Origin: Pleurodeles waltl
Lineage: Eukaryota > Chordata > Amphibia > Caudata > Salamandridae
Reading direction: 5' to 3'
Assembly: GCF_031143425.1 (NCBI RefSeq)
Contig: NC_090445.1
Span: 823,878,602 to 823,942,601 of the forward strand
DNA: 64,000 bases
How positions within the stretch are numbered: position 1 is the stretch's first letter; each line of letters opens with the position of its first letter. The notes beneath the pieces were generated by a model. The model was not told the origin of the DNA. It ran no database searches and was given only the letters and a program-made list of their open reading frames with translations. Positions 9,285 through 20,150 of the stretch are shown here, one piece after another. Position numbers and translations under genes: made by a program.

Positions 9285-9457
9285 ACAATCGAAGATGGAG
9301 TCGACGCCCATGCGCAATGGAGACAAAAGGAGGAGTCACTCGGTCCCGTGACTCGAAAGACTTCTTCGAAGAAAAACAACTTGTAACACTCCGGCCCAAC
9401 ACCAGATGGCGAGCTATTGCAGAACATGCGTATCTACAGCGACAGATGCCATCGAAC
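9285..9457 (-). repeat. DIRS-1 right inverted terminal repeat
   Basis: Reverse complement of the left repeat (3604-3772) up to the tip ...CCATCGAAC at 9457. It lies upstream of gag and should contain the promoter and RNA start by analogy with DIRS elements. No TATA box was identified. Confidence 0.88.
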
Positions 9458-9711
9458 ATATATTTTTCTATAACAAAACCTATTGGCTGGATTTGTCTCT
9501 GAGTGTGTGTACCTCATTTATTGTCTATGTGTATGTACAACAAATGCTTAACACTACTCCTTGGATAAGCCTACTGCTCGACCACACTACCACAAAATAG
9601 AGCATTAGTATTATCTCTTTTTACCACTATTTTACCTCTAAGGGGAACCCTTGGACTCTGTGCATGCTATTCCTTACTTTGAAATAGCACATACAGAGCC
9701 AACTTCCTACA

Positions 9712-10083
9712 ATTGTGCTTCCGTAAGCAAGCGGCTGTAGCAAATGCAAGAAACAAGACTCTCTTCTAGGATATCACCAGATTTAATCATTGGGCATAAA
9801 ACTGCATGTACAAACTAATCTCAAAACACATGACCTTGAAAATAGAATACAGGTTCCAAATAATAGCTGTACATGAATAGCTGGAGCAGATATAACCCGC
9901 TGAGCTACCACAGCATGTTAAAAGATCTATTATACACATTATATACACAGAGCTGCACTTTGTCAACTGCTTGGCCCCGGAGCTCCAGCACGCAGAAGAC
10001 CACCGTTCTGAGACAGCACTTGCTGATACCGGGTTGTAATACTCCTGCAAGAAACTTTAGTCTTTCGGTAAATCGTTTGTACA
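9712..10083 (-). other. PDCD11: PDCD11 3' untranslated region
   Basis: About 370 bp between the stop codon and the 5' end of A copy 2. A single candidate polyadenylation signal is present on the minus strand (see 9782-9787). The exact cleavage site cannot be seen. Confidence 0.6.
9782..9787 (-). promoter_or_regulatory. PDCD11: Candidate poly(A) signal ATTAAA
   Basis: The plus strand reads TTTAAT, i.e. ATTAAA on the minus strand, about 300 nt after the PDCD11 stop codon and before the transposon cluster. ATTAAA is the commonest variant of AATAAA. Use of the site is inferred. Confidence 0.5.
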
Positions 10084-10255
10084 TTAAATTTCGCTGAGGG
10101 ATTGCTTCGATTCCACATACTCCAGAGCCTTTTCCTTCACAGCTTGCACGCTTTCTGGGCTGCCATGTTTCTTTTCATAATCCAGATATCGCTTAAAGAA
10201 GAATTTCATCTTCTTGGCTGCCAGACTTAGGTGAATGACACGCTCAAAAATGTTC
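10084..10255 (-). CDS. PDCD11: PDCD11 last coding exon
   Basis: Encodes the extreme C-terminus of Rrp5/PDCD11: [19 protein letters not shown], then the conserved [10 protein letters not shown] stretch, ending ...SLSEI and TAA at 10084-10086. The acceptor is minus-strand ...CTAATAG before GAACATT. The first base completes an Arg codon begun in the exon at 21202-21367, and the remaining 171 nt are 56 codons plus stop. The residues close the final HAT (half-a-TPR) repeat. Vertebrate PDCD11 is about 1870 residues, so only the end is here. Read-through from memory of the human protein gives strong residue identity. Confidence 0.95.
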
Positions 10256-11033
10256 CTATTAGAAAATAAGGGACAGATACATTATTAAAGGCGGGTATTA
10301 ACACTCTCATTAACTGAAAAAAGGTCTATTTAAGCTTTGGCAGTTTTAAAGAATAGTACAAGTAACTTAAAGTAGTGACTATTGAACTAGTCCTTAGTCC
10401 AATTAGTTCCACACTTCAGCGATGTCCAGACATGCATAACATTTGTGCCCAGTGTACAATGGATTACAAATCGTAATCTATAAAGCGAAGAATGTGAAGG
10501 AACTACATGTCTAAGGAAGGAGAACAATGAGCACTACTCTGAACAAAGACACTTTCACCCGTAATCATGAGACGGAGAAGCATGTGCAGGCAGGTCCTGC
10601 ACTACCTAAATAGCGCCACTGTGATTTAATATGGTGAGTGCACCGTCGGTACGCCAAAAGCAAGCCCGTCAGTGTCTGTCCGCACACAGAACCCCTGGCC
10701 AAATTCATGTGGACCGCCTGCTCTACTTCCAGGATGAGATCCTCTCTACAGCTCCTTCTACAGTCGTCAGACTCAGTAGGTAACATTTCCTCTCTTCACA
10801 CAAGAGCCCTCCCAACTGTACATCCATTGCACCCCTTGAGGCTATCGGGCTGTATGACCAAATATTAGATCACTTGCTAAACATCTTCAAGACTTTCACC
10901 AGTTCATTACGGACCAGGCTCTCAAAATCGGCTTTTTAAATGAAACAAGGATTACAGATACACATTTGCCAGCGATCTGGCAGGCTATCTTCCTTTGCTA
11001 CATGACAATTCTTAGCCTTGTACAGCATCCATT
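10256..11033. other. Intronic DNA, nothing recognised
   Basis: Start (in plus coordinates) of the 10.9-kb last intron of PDCD11. No coding similarity, terminal repeats or tandem repeats were recognised here. Confidence 0.5.
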
Positions 11034-11995
11034 TTAGGACATCCTCATTCCTCACTCCTCATCCCTACTTCTCATCCATCATCTATTATCCCTGCTTCTC
11101 TTCCATCATCCCTGCTTCTCTTCCATCATCCCTGCTTCTCTTCCATCATCCCTGCTTCTCTTCCATCATCCCTACTTCTCTTCCATCATCCCTACTTCTC
11201 TTCCATCATCCCTAATTCTCATCCATCATCCCTAATTCTCATCCATCATCCATCACCCCTGCTTCTCATCCATCACCCCTGCTTCTCATCTATCACCCCT
11301 GCTTCTCATCTATCACCCCTGCTTCTCATCCATCACCCCTGCTTCTCATCCATCATCCCTACTTCTCACCCATCATCCCTACTTCTAATCCATCATCCAT
11401 CATCCCTACTTCTCATTCATCATCCCTACTTCTCATTCATCACCCCTGCTTCTCATCCATCATCCCTGCTTCTCATCCATCATCCCTACTTCTCATCCAT
11501 CATCCCTACTTCTCATCCATCATCCCTACTTCTCATCCATCATCCCTACTTCTCATCCATCATCCCTACTTCTCATCCATCATCACTACTTCTCACTTCT
11601 CATCCATCATCCCTACTTCTCACTTCTCATCCATCATCCCTACTTCTAATCCATCATACATCATACATCATCCCTACTTCTCATTCATCATCCCTACTTC
11701 TCATCCATCATCCTGCTTCTCATCCATCAACCCTGCTTCTTTTCCATCATCCCTGCTTCTTTTCCATCATCCCTGCTTCTTTTCCATCATCCCTGCTTCT
11801 TTTCCATCATCCCTGCTTCTTTTCCATCATCCCTGCTTCTTTTCCATCATCCCTGCTTCTTTTCCATCATCCTTACTCCTCATCCCTGCTTCTCATCCCT
11901 ACTTCTCTTCCATCATCCCTACTTCTCATCCATCTTTCATCATTCCTACTTCTCATGCCTCAGCCATCATCCCTACTCCTCATCCCTCAGTCATA
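11034..11995. repeat. 20-bp minisatellite (about 48 units)
   Basis: Nearly 1 kb of degenerate tandem copies of a 20-bp unit like CCATCATCCCTACTTCTCAT, with sub-blocks that differ by TTTT/TCTC and T/G variants. Identical variants lie next to each other (for example seven adjacent TTCTTTTCCATC units near 11740-11870), as expected of local slippage. The minus strand is purine-rich (GA/GAUG). The ORF through it is a by-product of the repeat. Confidence 0.95.
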
Positions 11996-12059
11996 CCAAC
12001 ACATTTTCAGTTTTGTAAAACACACCTTCACACTGATTGGTTAGGCTCTCATTAACTCC

Positions 12060-13365
12060 TCCTACAGAGGTGTGTCAGTTCCTTTAGAGTGGAAACGAGT
12101 TTGCATCCCTCCTATCTTAAATAAAAGGCTCCTTAGAAGATGCTGTTTTGAGCAATTATCAGCTTATTTCTCTTCCTCCTTCTGTAGCCAAAGTAGTGGA
12201 GAAGAAGATAAATACTCAGCGTTCCACCTTTATCACCTCCAACTCTCTCCTTGAGCAAGTGGGGCCATGCTTCTGCCCCCACACATGGTACTGATGTGGT
12301 GCTAATCATGCTGTATGGTTCTAGATTGGGGAGGTGTAGTAGCTCATATCCTCCTTGAACTGAATGGGGCTTTTAAAACTGTGTCCCAAAAGGTACTGAC
12401 CTCGAGGCTTTTTGGGGTAGGGCTTACGGGGATCGTACTGAACTGATAGAAGTCGAGAGGTTTTGATACCTCCCTTCTGCAGCTTAGCTGGTAAGATAGC
12501 TCCGTAGGTCTCTTAGCTAGCACCCGCTCTTTTCAATATTTATGTGGCGCCTTTCTAGCTAAGGATGATTTTTGCTTGTTTAGACTTTCTGCCATATGTT
12601 ATGCAGATGACACACCATCTTATCCTTAGACTAGATGGGAACTCTGAGGAGGCTCAATCTAATTTCTGCAACTGTCTTATGAAAACTGCGGCAGGACAAG
12701 TGTGTTAAACTGAATGTTATTAAAAAATCTAGGTGGTTGTGCTGAGAGGTGGGTGGTCACAATTTGGTATACCTTGTGGTCAGATGCACTACCCCGCATC
12801 CTCCTCTTCAGCAAACAATCTTGGTGTCTACTTTGATAACAAACTGTAACTAAAGCCACAGGTCACTAACGCTGCGGCTTTTTGTATTTTTTTTCATCAC
12901 ATGGCCCGAAAAAAAAATCTCTTTTCTCCCTGGCAACACCCATTCAACATCATTCAGGAAAACTGTCTCTCATCTAGAAAATGCTAATTCTCTCTTATAC
13001 AGATCGTCCATTTACTATTTACTTGTTGCAGTTGGTTCAGAATGCACTAATCACTTAAACTTCATTATCTCCCAATCCACATCCGTTCTTAATTTAATAG
13101 TATGTGCCTCTGCTTCAATGTGTTCTTCTGTGGCAGCCCCTCTTTTCTTCAACAACTATTTGTCCACTATGTTTCCCCAAGCTATCCATGTTCTGCTCAT
13201 GTGTCCTTATTATGTAAACCAGGATTTCAAAATCTGGCCAAGTTGGTTGTGCTTTCGCCTTCAAAGTGGCCTCTCTTTGGAATTCCTTTTCCACTGATTT
13301 GTGCACTGTGCCCTGCTATATGCAGTTCAGGAAGGTCTTGAAAGCCTGACCTTTCCAGCTATAAA
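12060..13365 (+). pseudogene. L2-clade-like LINE reverse transcriptase remnant
   Basis: Decayed non-LTR RT read in several frames. Order of matches: WKRVCIPPILNK (about 12080), a shifted frame giving VAKVVEKKINTQRSTF (about 12185) and SNSLLEQVGP, then LLELNGAFKTVS (about 12350), LAPALFNIYVAP (about 12520) and the catalytic YADDT at about 12600. LGVYFDNKL (about 12820) and LWNSF plus VFRKxLK-like residues near the C-terminus (about 13270-13350) follow. Stops and frameshifts break every part. It is antisense to PDCD11 in its last intron. Clade assignment (L2, possibly CR1/Rex) is from memory of motif spacing. Confidence 0.7.
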
Positions 13366-15900
13366 AGACTTCCAACCCATGAATCTCGTTTCTAGATTCA
13401 GCACCAGGACACTTAGGGGTATTAATGTTCTCCATGCATTGAAAATTGAACATAATTCAAAAGATGCCCTCAAAACAGGCATTATTGACTGTAGGTGACC
13501 AAAGGGGTAATCAAGATTTTGGAACTATTCAAAGAAAAATTTGTATTAAAAAAAGATCATCACCTTGAACGCAATCAGTAACTACATTCAATAAACATCT
13601 GTTTAGAAGCATGCAACAAGGGATCTGTGCCTCAGAGCAAAGGACAAAGTGCAAAGCCACTATATCATTGACCATCACCCTAACAGAGCGATATCCCTCC
13701 AGGACAAGATCAGAGCACGCAGGATAAAGGTCATCAAAAAACAAGCCTTGAAAGAGCTCTTGTCTGATAACTGTACACTTATCAAATACAGAGGTAAAAG
13801 CCCCCTTGTTCCTAAGGTCACAGGAATCAAGTCAACCCTTTTCATTAGGAACATCACTTTTAATGAGAGAGGGGTCCTGGACATGGAGGAAGTACATAAG
13901 ATTCTTGACAAAATGAGAAGGATGGATTTATGTTTATCCAAAATACAACGGGATCTCTACAGGTCTCATCCACACAAACAAGCCATTCCTGCTGCCAAAC
14001 TGAAGACAAAAACGACTAGAGAAGTTGCCAAAGAGCATTCTCAGACAGGCCAGTCGTTAAGTACTTAGAGGGACTCCACACGATCGACTGCTCTATATCT
14101 AGAGAAGCATGGTTGGCCTAAGGGAGACACGTGTTGGAGCCACTTACTACATCACTGAAGCTCTTGTTGAACACAAAATACAACGGGGAAACCCACTTGA
14201 CACACAAGACTCACTTGGACCTCAGATTTACAGGTGTTATATTTAATGGGCAAGGAAAGATAGATCCGCCTTAAACCACTCAACAGAGGAAGTAAGGATC
14301 ATCACCCCCAGTTCCCAAGGGTCAACAAGGAAGTTCAAGAAATCAGACTTCAAGAAAAATACATTGCTGGGAAAGCACTAAATGATGAAAGCATCCAGTT
14401 ACTAGGAGATAACTAAGTCATGGGTTACACAGACCCCAAAAGTATGGTTTCAGCAATTACAGACCACTTAAAAATGAGAGTACTGTACAGTTGCAGACTT
14501 CTTAAAATAACAGTAGTGTACAGAGATCTAGTGAAGGGGCCTGTGTCCTCTGGGCCAAGCACACAGATTTCAGGGAAACACCCCTTAGGTGTTCTAATGA
14601 AGGCTAAAAATGCCTCACATGAGCAGCTCTATACAACAGGCTGAGGTACGGTGCCATCAAAAAGAAGTGGTCATTTTGAATGAATTAGTGCAGAGGATAA
14701 ATTCCGGAAGACACCATTGCCTTCGTGAGAAGGGTAAATGAGGGCAAAAACAGAACAAGGTTGAGATAGGTAGGTCAGGCAAGGCCTGGAGGTAGACGCT
14801 GAGGCCACTTCAGGAAAGTCCTGGTAATATACCATGTAGAGAACTTCAAAAGAGAACTCTAACAAAAAAGGACATAAAAGGGACCTCAAAAAATGCGATA
14901 CTCAGAAGTGTGAGGAAGATTTTCACAGCACTAAGGGAGGACTCCGGAGTTAGGCCAGGAAGGCAATACAGATAAAGTAAAGAAGACAGTATCCCACGGT
15001 GCAGAGCCAGACCCTCTTATAGTGGTTCAAATGGTGGTTACAGCTAGCCCAATGGGCTCGAGAAGACGTGGCAGTTACAGAATGAAAGTACTTTGTTTTG
15101 AGATTTGAGATACAAGTTAGAAAAGGTATCAAGAGCTATACAAATCACATAAGGACATATTCTCTGTAAAAGTTCCATTAAAAATACCAAAGGGCTTTGT
15201 GGACTTGTTCCTCAACTTCACCTTTGACTTACCCGATGAGAGTGAGCTGCACCAGGACTTACCTTGTTACCCACATCAGGAATGATCCTGGTTTTTGTTC
15301 TCGGTGACAGCTGGCTTTGCACTCCCCGATGACTTTGGAGTGCATGAGAGAGCATTTGATACAGGATTTGAAGTCATGTTACATGACAAAGCACAACAGG
15401 AAGATGTTGTGAGGATCAGACATTAGCTTCCAGATCATGCAGCATGTTTTGTAACCTGTAGTCTTTGGAGGTGACTTCACGCACACCACCAGGAAATTAA
15501 AAGGTTTTGGTAAGGTACTAAAATCAGTAGGGGTGGAACTGCAGGTTCATGTTAAAGGAAAAGGAAAAGGAAAACGCGGAAACGATATCAACATGTAGGG
15601 ATGTCACAAATGTGCGGCTGAGTTGTCATGTCCCGCAGGGAGAAGAAATTATAATGGAGGTCGATACTACAACCTGCAAGCACACAGACGCCACTGCAAA
15701 ACATTCAGGATCTAGTCTGGCACTTCTGCAGTCACACTAAATAAGTGTTTGCACAGATGTCTAGGTCTGGCCCTGGTAATGACAGGTCCAGGACCTGTGC
15801 TGGAGGGGCACACCAAGTGTGCCCTTATAGTAGGCGTGGACTACTGTCCATACCCTGGCTACACCACGTAAAATGGTGGTGGCAACATACCACGTTCTGT
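13366..15900. other. Intronic DNA with one unexplained ORF
   Basis: No recognised family. An uninterrupted plus-strand frame at 13649-14068 (139 residues, Lys/Arg-rich, with GVLDMEEVHKILDKM) is listed separately. The rest (14069-15900) shows only short open frames and no clear terminal repeats. Some of it may be the gag/protease part of the Ty3 element that follows, but I could not recognise motifs. Confidence 0.4.
13649..14068 (+). pseudogene. Unidentified 139-codon ORF, possibly transposon-derived
   Basis: Open frame with a basic, helix-prone composition (IRARRIKVIKKQALKELL near the start, SKIQRDLYRSHPHKQ later). It is antisense within a PDCD11 intron and surrounded by decayed retroelements, so it is most simply a fragment of another mobile element. 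I do not recognise the protein and saw no catalytic motif. It is not supported as a host gene: no splice context or upstream promoter is visible. Confidence 0.25.
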
Positions 15901-15959
15901 GAATCCATTGAGTGATGATACCTTTTTCTTCTGTGAAAGGAGAGGAAAGGCTGCTTTTC

Positions 15960-16640
15960 TGATGAGGGTATGACACCTAATCCTGAAAAAGTACAAGCTC
16001 TGTCAAATGCAGATCCCCCACAAGATGTTTCAGCAGTATGTTCTTTCTCTGGCATAGCCAGTTACTATTCAAAGAACATACAAGACTTTGCCACTGTTAG
16101 TTCTCCGTTACAAGAGCTGACAAAGAAAAATGTGTCCTTTCAAGGGTCACAAGAATATGAGAGAAGTTTCAAGAGAATCAAACATGCCAGTAAAAATGCT
16201 GCTGAGATGGCATACTTCAATCCAAAGCTTAATACAGAGACTGTAGTCAACACTAGCCCAGTCGGGTTAGACGCTATCCTTGCACAGCACAGTGGACGCT
16301 CAAATGCTCAATGGCATACTGTGGCCTATGCTGGAAGAAGTTTGTCCCAAGCAGAACATGCTTGTTCACAACCTCCGAGAGAAAGTTTGGCTGTGGTATG
16401 GGCTTGTGAACATTTTCATGTATTTCTGTACGGAAAGCCTTTTAGACTGGTAACTGATCATCAAACTTTACTGACCATTTTTGGCAATCCAAAAGCTACG
16501 ATGCCTCCTCGCATTGAATGATGGGAACTATGATTGAAGAAGCACATTTAACCAGTTCTGCACCCACCAGGAAAGGATCAGAACGCTACTGACTGCTTCT
16601 TGAGAGTGACTATAAGAGGTCACAGTACTCCCTCCAAGAC
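15960..16640 (+). pseudogene. Ty3/gypsy-I RT thumb and RNase H remnant
   Basis: Matches the end of a Ty3/gypsy Pol reverse transcriptase and its RNase H: MTPNPEKVQALSNADPPQ (the 'xPxKVxAI' connection), then the PLQELTKK stretch and the RH core. The core Asp is changed to Asn in VNTSPVGLDAILAQ (usual DASPxGLGAVL), while RESLAVVWACEHFHVFLYG and LVTDHQTLL are kept. After a stop at 16519-16521 a shifted frame gives PPGKDQNATDCFLR, the usual PGxxNxADxLSR end of RNase H. This is a dead copy. The upstream RT palm (YxDD) was not found. Confidence 0.85.
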
Positions 16641-16899
16641 GGCTGAAGTCTACATTAGTTTCACTGTCAAGTCAAATACACTAGCTATCTTGTTAGCCCA
16701 GAATATCACTGCCATGAGCCATGATTGTTGTATGCTTAAGTTAAAAGACATAATTACACATCAGTTGTGGAAAAAGCACACAACCTCTCACAAGTGATGG
16801 TGAATATCAAAAATACAAAAATGTCAAAGGTGAATTTTCCATAACTCAAGAAGGAGTTATACTGCAAGGGTCAAGAATCCTGACTCAAGAGAGTCTGCG

Positions 16900-17835
16900 A
16901 CAGAAAGAAACTGAAGTGGCTTACGAACGACATCATGGTATCGTTGCCACAAAAAGAGCTCTCTGAAACAGAGTTTGGTTTCTATACTTACATGAACGAG
17001 TTGAAAAGGAACTAAAGGCCAGTCACATATACAAATGCCTTTCTACCACTGTTACTCAACATACACTAAACATGTCAGAGCTCCCTAAACCCGCATGGGT
17101 GAGAATAGCCATCAACTTCTTTGGTCCACTTGATAATGGACTTCGCCTAATGGTGATTGTAGAGAAAATCTCGTGTTTCCAGTTGGTTGAAGAACTCTCA
17201 TCTTTGACTCACGAACGAGTCACTGAAAAACTTGATGGCTTCTTTGTGACATGGGGCATTCCAGGCCTTGTGAAGTCTGATAATGGCCCACCCTTAAACA
17301 GTAAAGAATTTAAAGAATTCCTGGAGCATCTGAACAAGGAGCATCAAAGGAGTACACCTTTATGGCTGCAGGCCAATGGATTTGTTCCGCGTTTTATGAG
17401 TACGCTAAAGAAAGTAGTACAGCGAGCAACTTTTGAGAAGCTCAGTTTGAAAACAGTACTAAACTCTAGTCTAAGAGCTCTTGCTACTTTGATGTTTGGT
17501 GGATCAATGACAACCAAGTTACCGCAATGAACCGCCAAAAGAGATAACAGTAAAAACATGATTCGTACAAGGGACTTGGTTAACAAACAGAAAATGAAAG
17601 CGTATGCAGACAAGAGGCGACATGCGAAGGACATCTTGTTTAGCAAAGGAGATCTGGTGACTGCCCAACAGATAAGTAAAAGAAAATCTGATGTTCTCTG
17701 CGTTGCTGAATCTTTCCAAGTGGTGTCTACCAAGGGACATGAGGTGACTGCCCAGCACCCTGGGAAGACTATTACCAGGGACTCTTACTTTTGGCCTGTG
17801 ATTCATCGGTTTGCAACTTGAAATGGCGAAAGAAA
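16900..17835 (+). pseudogene. Ty3/gypsy-I integrase remnant
   Basis: Degenerate DDE integrase. The HHCC region is at about 16920-17060 (HHGIVATKRAL, VWFLYLHERVEKELKAS). The core (17072-17530) has VKSDNGPPLNSKEF for the second Asp, but the block that usually reads NGxxERxNxxLK here reads NGFVPRFMSTLKK, so the catalytic Glu is lost. After a stop at 17528, a shifted frame at 17558-17821 gives the C-terminal KQKMKAYADKRRHAK, GDLV, KGHEVTAQHPGK and ITRDS blocks typical of this family. It is collinear with the RNase H remnant 300 bp upstream, so both are one element. Confidence 0.85.
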
Positions 17836-18480
17836 GACTGACCTTGAACACTCAGTGACTGCTGCCACCCCTTTACCATCCTTGGCAATCTCTGACAGCT
17901 CCAAAGCGTAATCCATGCCTGAAACCCATAGGGGGTAGGGGATTTTAGCTACAAGGTCTCAACAGCAGCAGGAGGAAAGTTACCTTGTCAGCAGTTACCT
18001 TGAATAAACGTGTGTTTTGCTTGATGAAAAGTGGTGGTGCAGTTTGAACCTCCTTTAATCAGAGAGAATATATCCAGGAGTTGCTTGTTCTGAAGTACAT
18101 GGAAAGAAGAGGACTTTGCAGTGCAATTGAAATCAAATGTGATAATGGCAAATAGAGCAGTTGCAGTAAGCTTCCACTGCGGTGCAGGTCTTCTTTGTTA
18201 GCATAGGCCTATACAGAGGGGGATTCCACAGCAATTTAGTAGGTTTTGCTAGAGGCCAGTAGCAGAAAATGGGCACTAGGGAAGAAAATGTGATGATCTC
18301 TGAAGAGGGTGCCATGTTAGGAACCCAGGGAGGGAGGGAGTGATGTGGTGTCAGTCACTCAGCCTTTAGCACACATTTGCTTTTTGTTGGGTTCTATTAT
18401 ATATATTGTTTCCCCACAACATCTCCAGCCCCAGTATCAAGGGTACCAAGGACAGAACACTGGGGAGTTTGAGCGAGAGA
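17836..18480. other. Intronic DNA between two gypsy remnants
   Basis: No motif recognised. It should contain the 3' LTR of gypsy-I and the 5' LTR/leader of gypsy-II if those survive. An AATAAA lies at about 18004, but no paired LTRs could be seen by eye. Confidence 0.35.
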
Positions 18481-20150
18481 AGTTGAAACTAGCTCATTAG
18501 GAAGTAGAGGAAGTGAAATAGGAGAGACAGTTGGAATGAACCAGAGAGGAAAATACTTTTAAGCACAAGGTAATTGCTTGTTACAGGTTCTACCAGGAGG
18601 GGCACTGCAAAAGAGACTGTCAGGTGAAAAAGACCCTGTTCCAACCTCAACCCTTTAAAGCGTGTGTGTTGGCTATGGTAAAGGGATGAAAGAGACCCTT
18701 GTGCACTCTACCTAGTACCAATGAACACTTGGAAAATAGATACAGATATTTTAAAGCAGAGCCATCCTCATACCATGGGGTTTGTGTTGTAGTCTAGTGT
18801 CAGTGGGAAGGTTCCTGTCCCGAGGGATACAGGTGCTTATGGGTGTCAGTGGCACAGGTTTGGAAGCCAGTTAGTTGAGATGACATGTATTACTGGTTGC
18901 CTGGGCTGAGGTAGAAACCAATGGCAAGTTTGGGCTTAGAGAGAAGCAAGGTGCTGATGTCTCTTTGACAATGATTTGATTGCCCCTGGTTTAGTACTAG
19001 GACCAGAAGCTAACATAGCTTTGACCATATAAGCTGTGTTGACCAGATCATAGGCTGCACATCAGTCTCTGGAAAAGACTTGGATCATAGCAGGTCTGCA
19101 AGGACTAGAGAAAGTTTGTACGTGTATTAGGACCAACTCTGAAAAGGCACAGGCTGTGATCTCATCACTCCTCCTCAGAGAGAGGGAAGGATGAAATATC
19201 TGAGGCCGACCCGGTGTTTAAGTCTTGGTGAATGCCAGAGCTGCATGGTGGTTTGCTGCTGGAGAACCTACCTGGGAGTAAGCCCAGGAACAGGTCGGCA
19301 AGGAAGTGGTTGAAGGAATTTTGTTAGTCGGTGGATGGACTGCTATGTAGTTAGCATATCAGTTGTTCACAGGAATGTTATGCTGTCACTGGCCCACAAG
19401 TTGACCTGAGCATGATACTAAGAAGCACCTGGGATGGATTTGACTGTATCCGGCTTGTCAGGGGTGTGCAGCAACAGTGGTTCCAAGAAGCCTATGCCAC
19501 ATGCCATTTGGGTGTTAAGTCAGGAGGTAAAACCAAAGCACTGTTAGCATCACTACCAGTAGTTGGTATTCCTTTGAAGCAGCTATGCATTGACTTTTCT
19601 GTTCCCTTTGCACCCCCACTTTAGATAGCAAGTAAGTTTTGCTGGAAATGCTAGGACACTTTTAGGGATGTTTTCAAGGCTTGGATTTCCTATAGCAGTG
19701 ATTTCCAACAAGAGAATACACTTATCTCCAGTTACATAAGAGATGAAAGAGCAAGCTAGTATGACCTTCCAGTTCAGCACAACATACTCCTCGTAAACCA
19801 GTGGTTTGGTGGAAAGGTTTAACAAGACCCTTAAGAGCATGATGGAAGATCTGTCAGAAAAACTCAAGAAAAAGTGGGATTTTCTTTTGCCATGCCTCTT
19901 ATTTGACTAAAGAGAAATTCCAAAGAAAGGAGTTGGATTCAGTCCATACAAACGTCTCTTGGCATTTCCAGTACATGATTTACTCACCTCACTCACAGAA
20001 GGATGGGAAGGAATTTCAGAGTCACCTCAAAAGGATGCAGCGGACTGTGTGCTTTGCCCCAGGACGTTAGTGGCACAATACATGAATCAGGTGAAGTAAA
20101 AACTTCAGGGAAGGTCAAGAGCTGATGAAGTAAAGGTGCAATTAGAAAGC
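18481..20150 (+). pseudogene. Ty3/gypsy-II remnant (gag, protease, integrase)
   Basis: A second decayed element in the same orientation. Gag nucleocapsid knuckle at about 18580-18625: CYRFYQEGHCKRDC, a CCHC box with its second Cys changed to Phe. Protease active-site-like RDTGA follows at about 18818-18835. Integrase at 19480-20000 shows GGKTKALLASLPVVGIPLKQ, then shifted frames with a DVFSRFGFPIAVISN-like stretch (about 19660-19710), VERFNKTLKSMM (about 19810) and FSPYKRL (about 19940), the last three being the usual integrase core and post-core signatures. The RT region is missing or beyond recognition. It differs from gypsy-I in every block, so it is a separate family. Confidence 0.7.

Larger units (their letters stand above)
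3568..9457 (-). mobile_element. DIRS-1: apparently intact DIRS-type retrotransposon
   Basis: A 5,890-bp tyrosine-recombinase retrotransposon read on the minus strand: right ITR, gag, RT/RNase H overlapping the recombinase, internal complementary region, left ITR. Boundaries come from comparison with the uninterrupted A sequence near 57371-57392: the left flank ends in TAAGAAA and the right flank begins ATATATTTTTC, which together rebuild the empty site with no target duplication. Absence of a duplication is what DIRS recombinases are known to leave. All three frames are open over their whole length, which suggests a recent insertion. It lies about 300 bp beyond the probable 3' end of PDCD11. 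Confidence 0.93.
1490..9711 (-). mobile_element. Element A, copy 2 (minus), split by DIRS-1
   Basis: Reverse-orientation A copy in two pieces, 1490-3567 and 9458-9711, with DIRS-1 (3568-9457) between them. Its 5' terminus is at 9711, where the plus strand reads ...CTTCCTACA. Its 3' end is truncated at 1490, about 350 bp short of the usual TTACA terminus. From 1490 to about 2405 it is the near-exact reverse complement of 1 to about 916. No protein is encoded. The ORFs over 2363-3331 fall in the GC-rich middle of the element and are not supported as genes. Confidence 0.8.

Noticed and set aside
11018..11215. Ser/Pro-rich ORF
   Set aside because: Translation of the 20-bp minisatellite.
11034..11995. 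Direct repeats resembling a CRISPR array
   Set aside because: Repeats are contiguous 20-bp units without unique spacers, in an animal intron.
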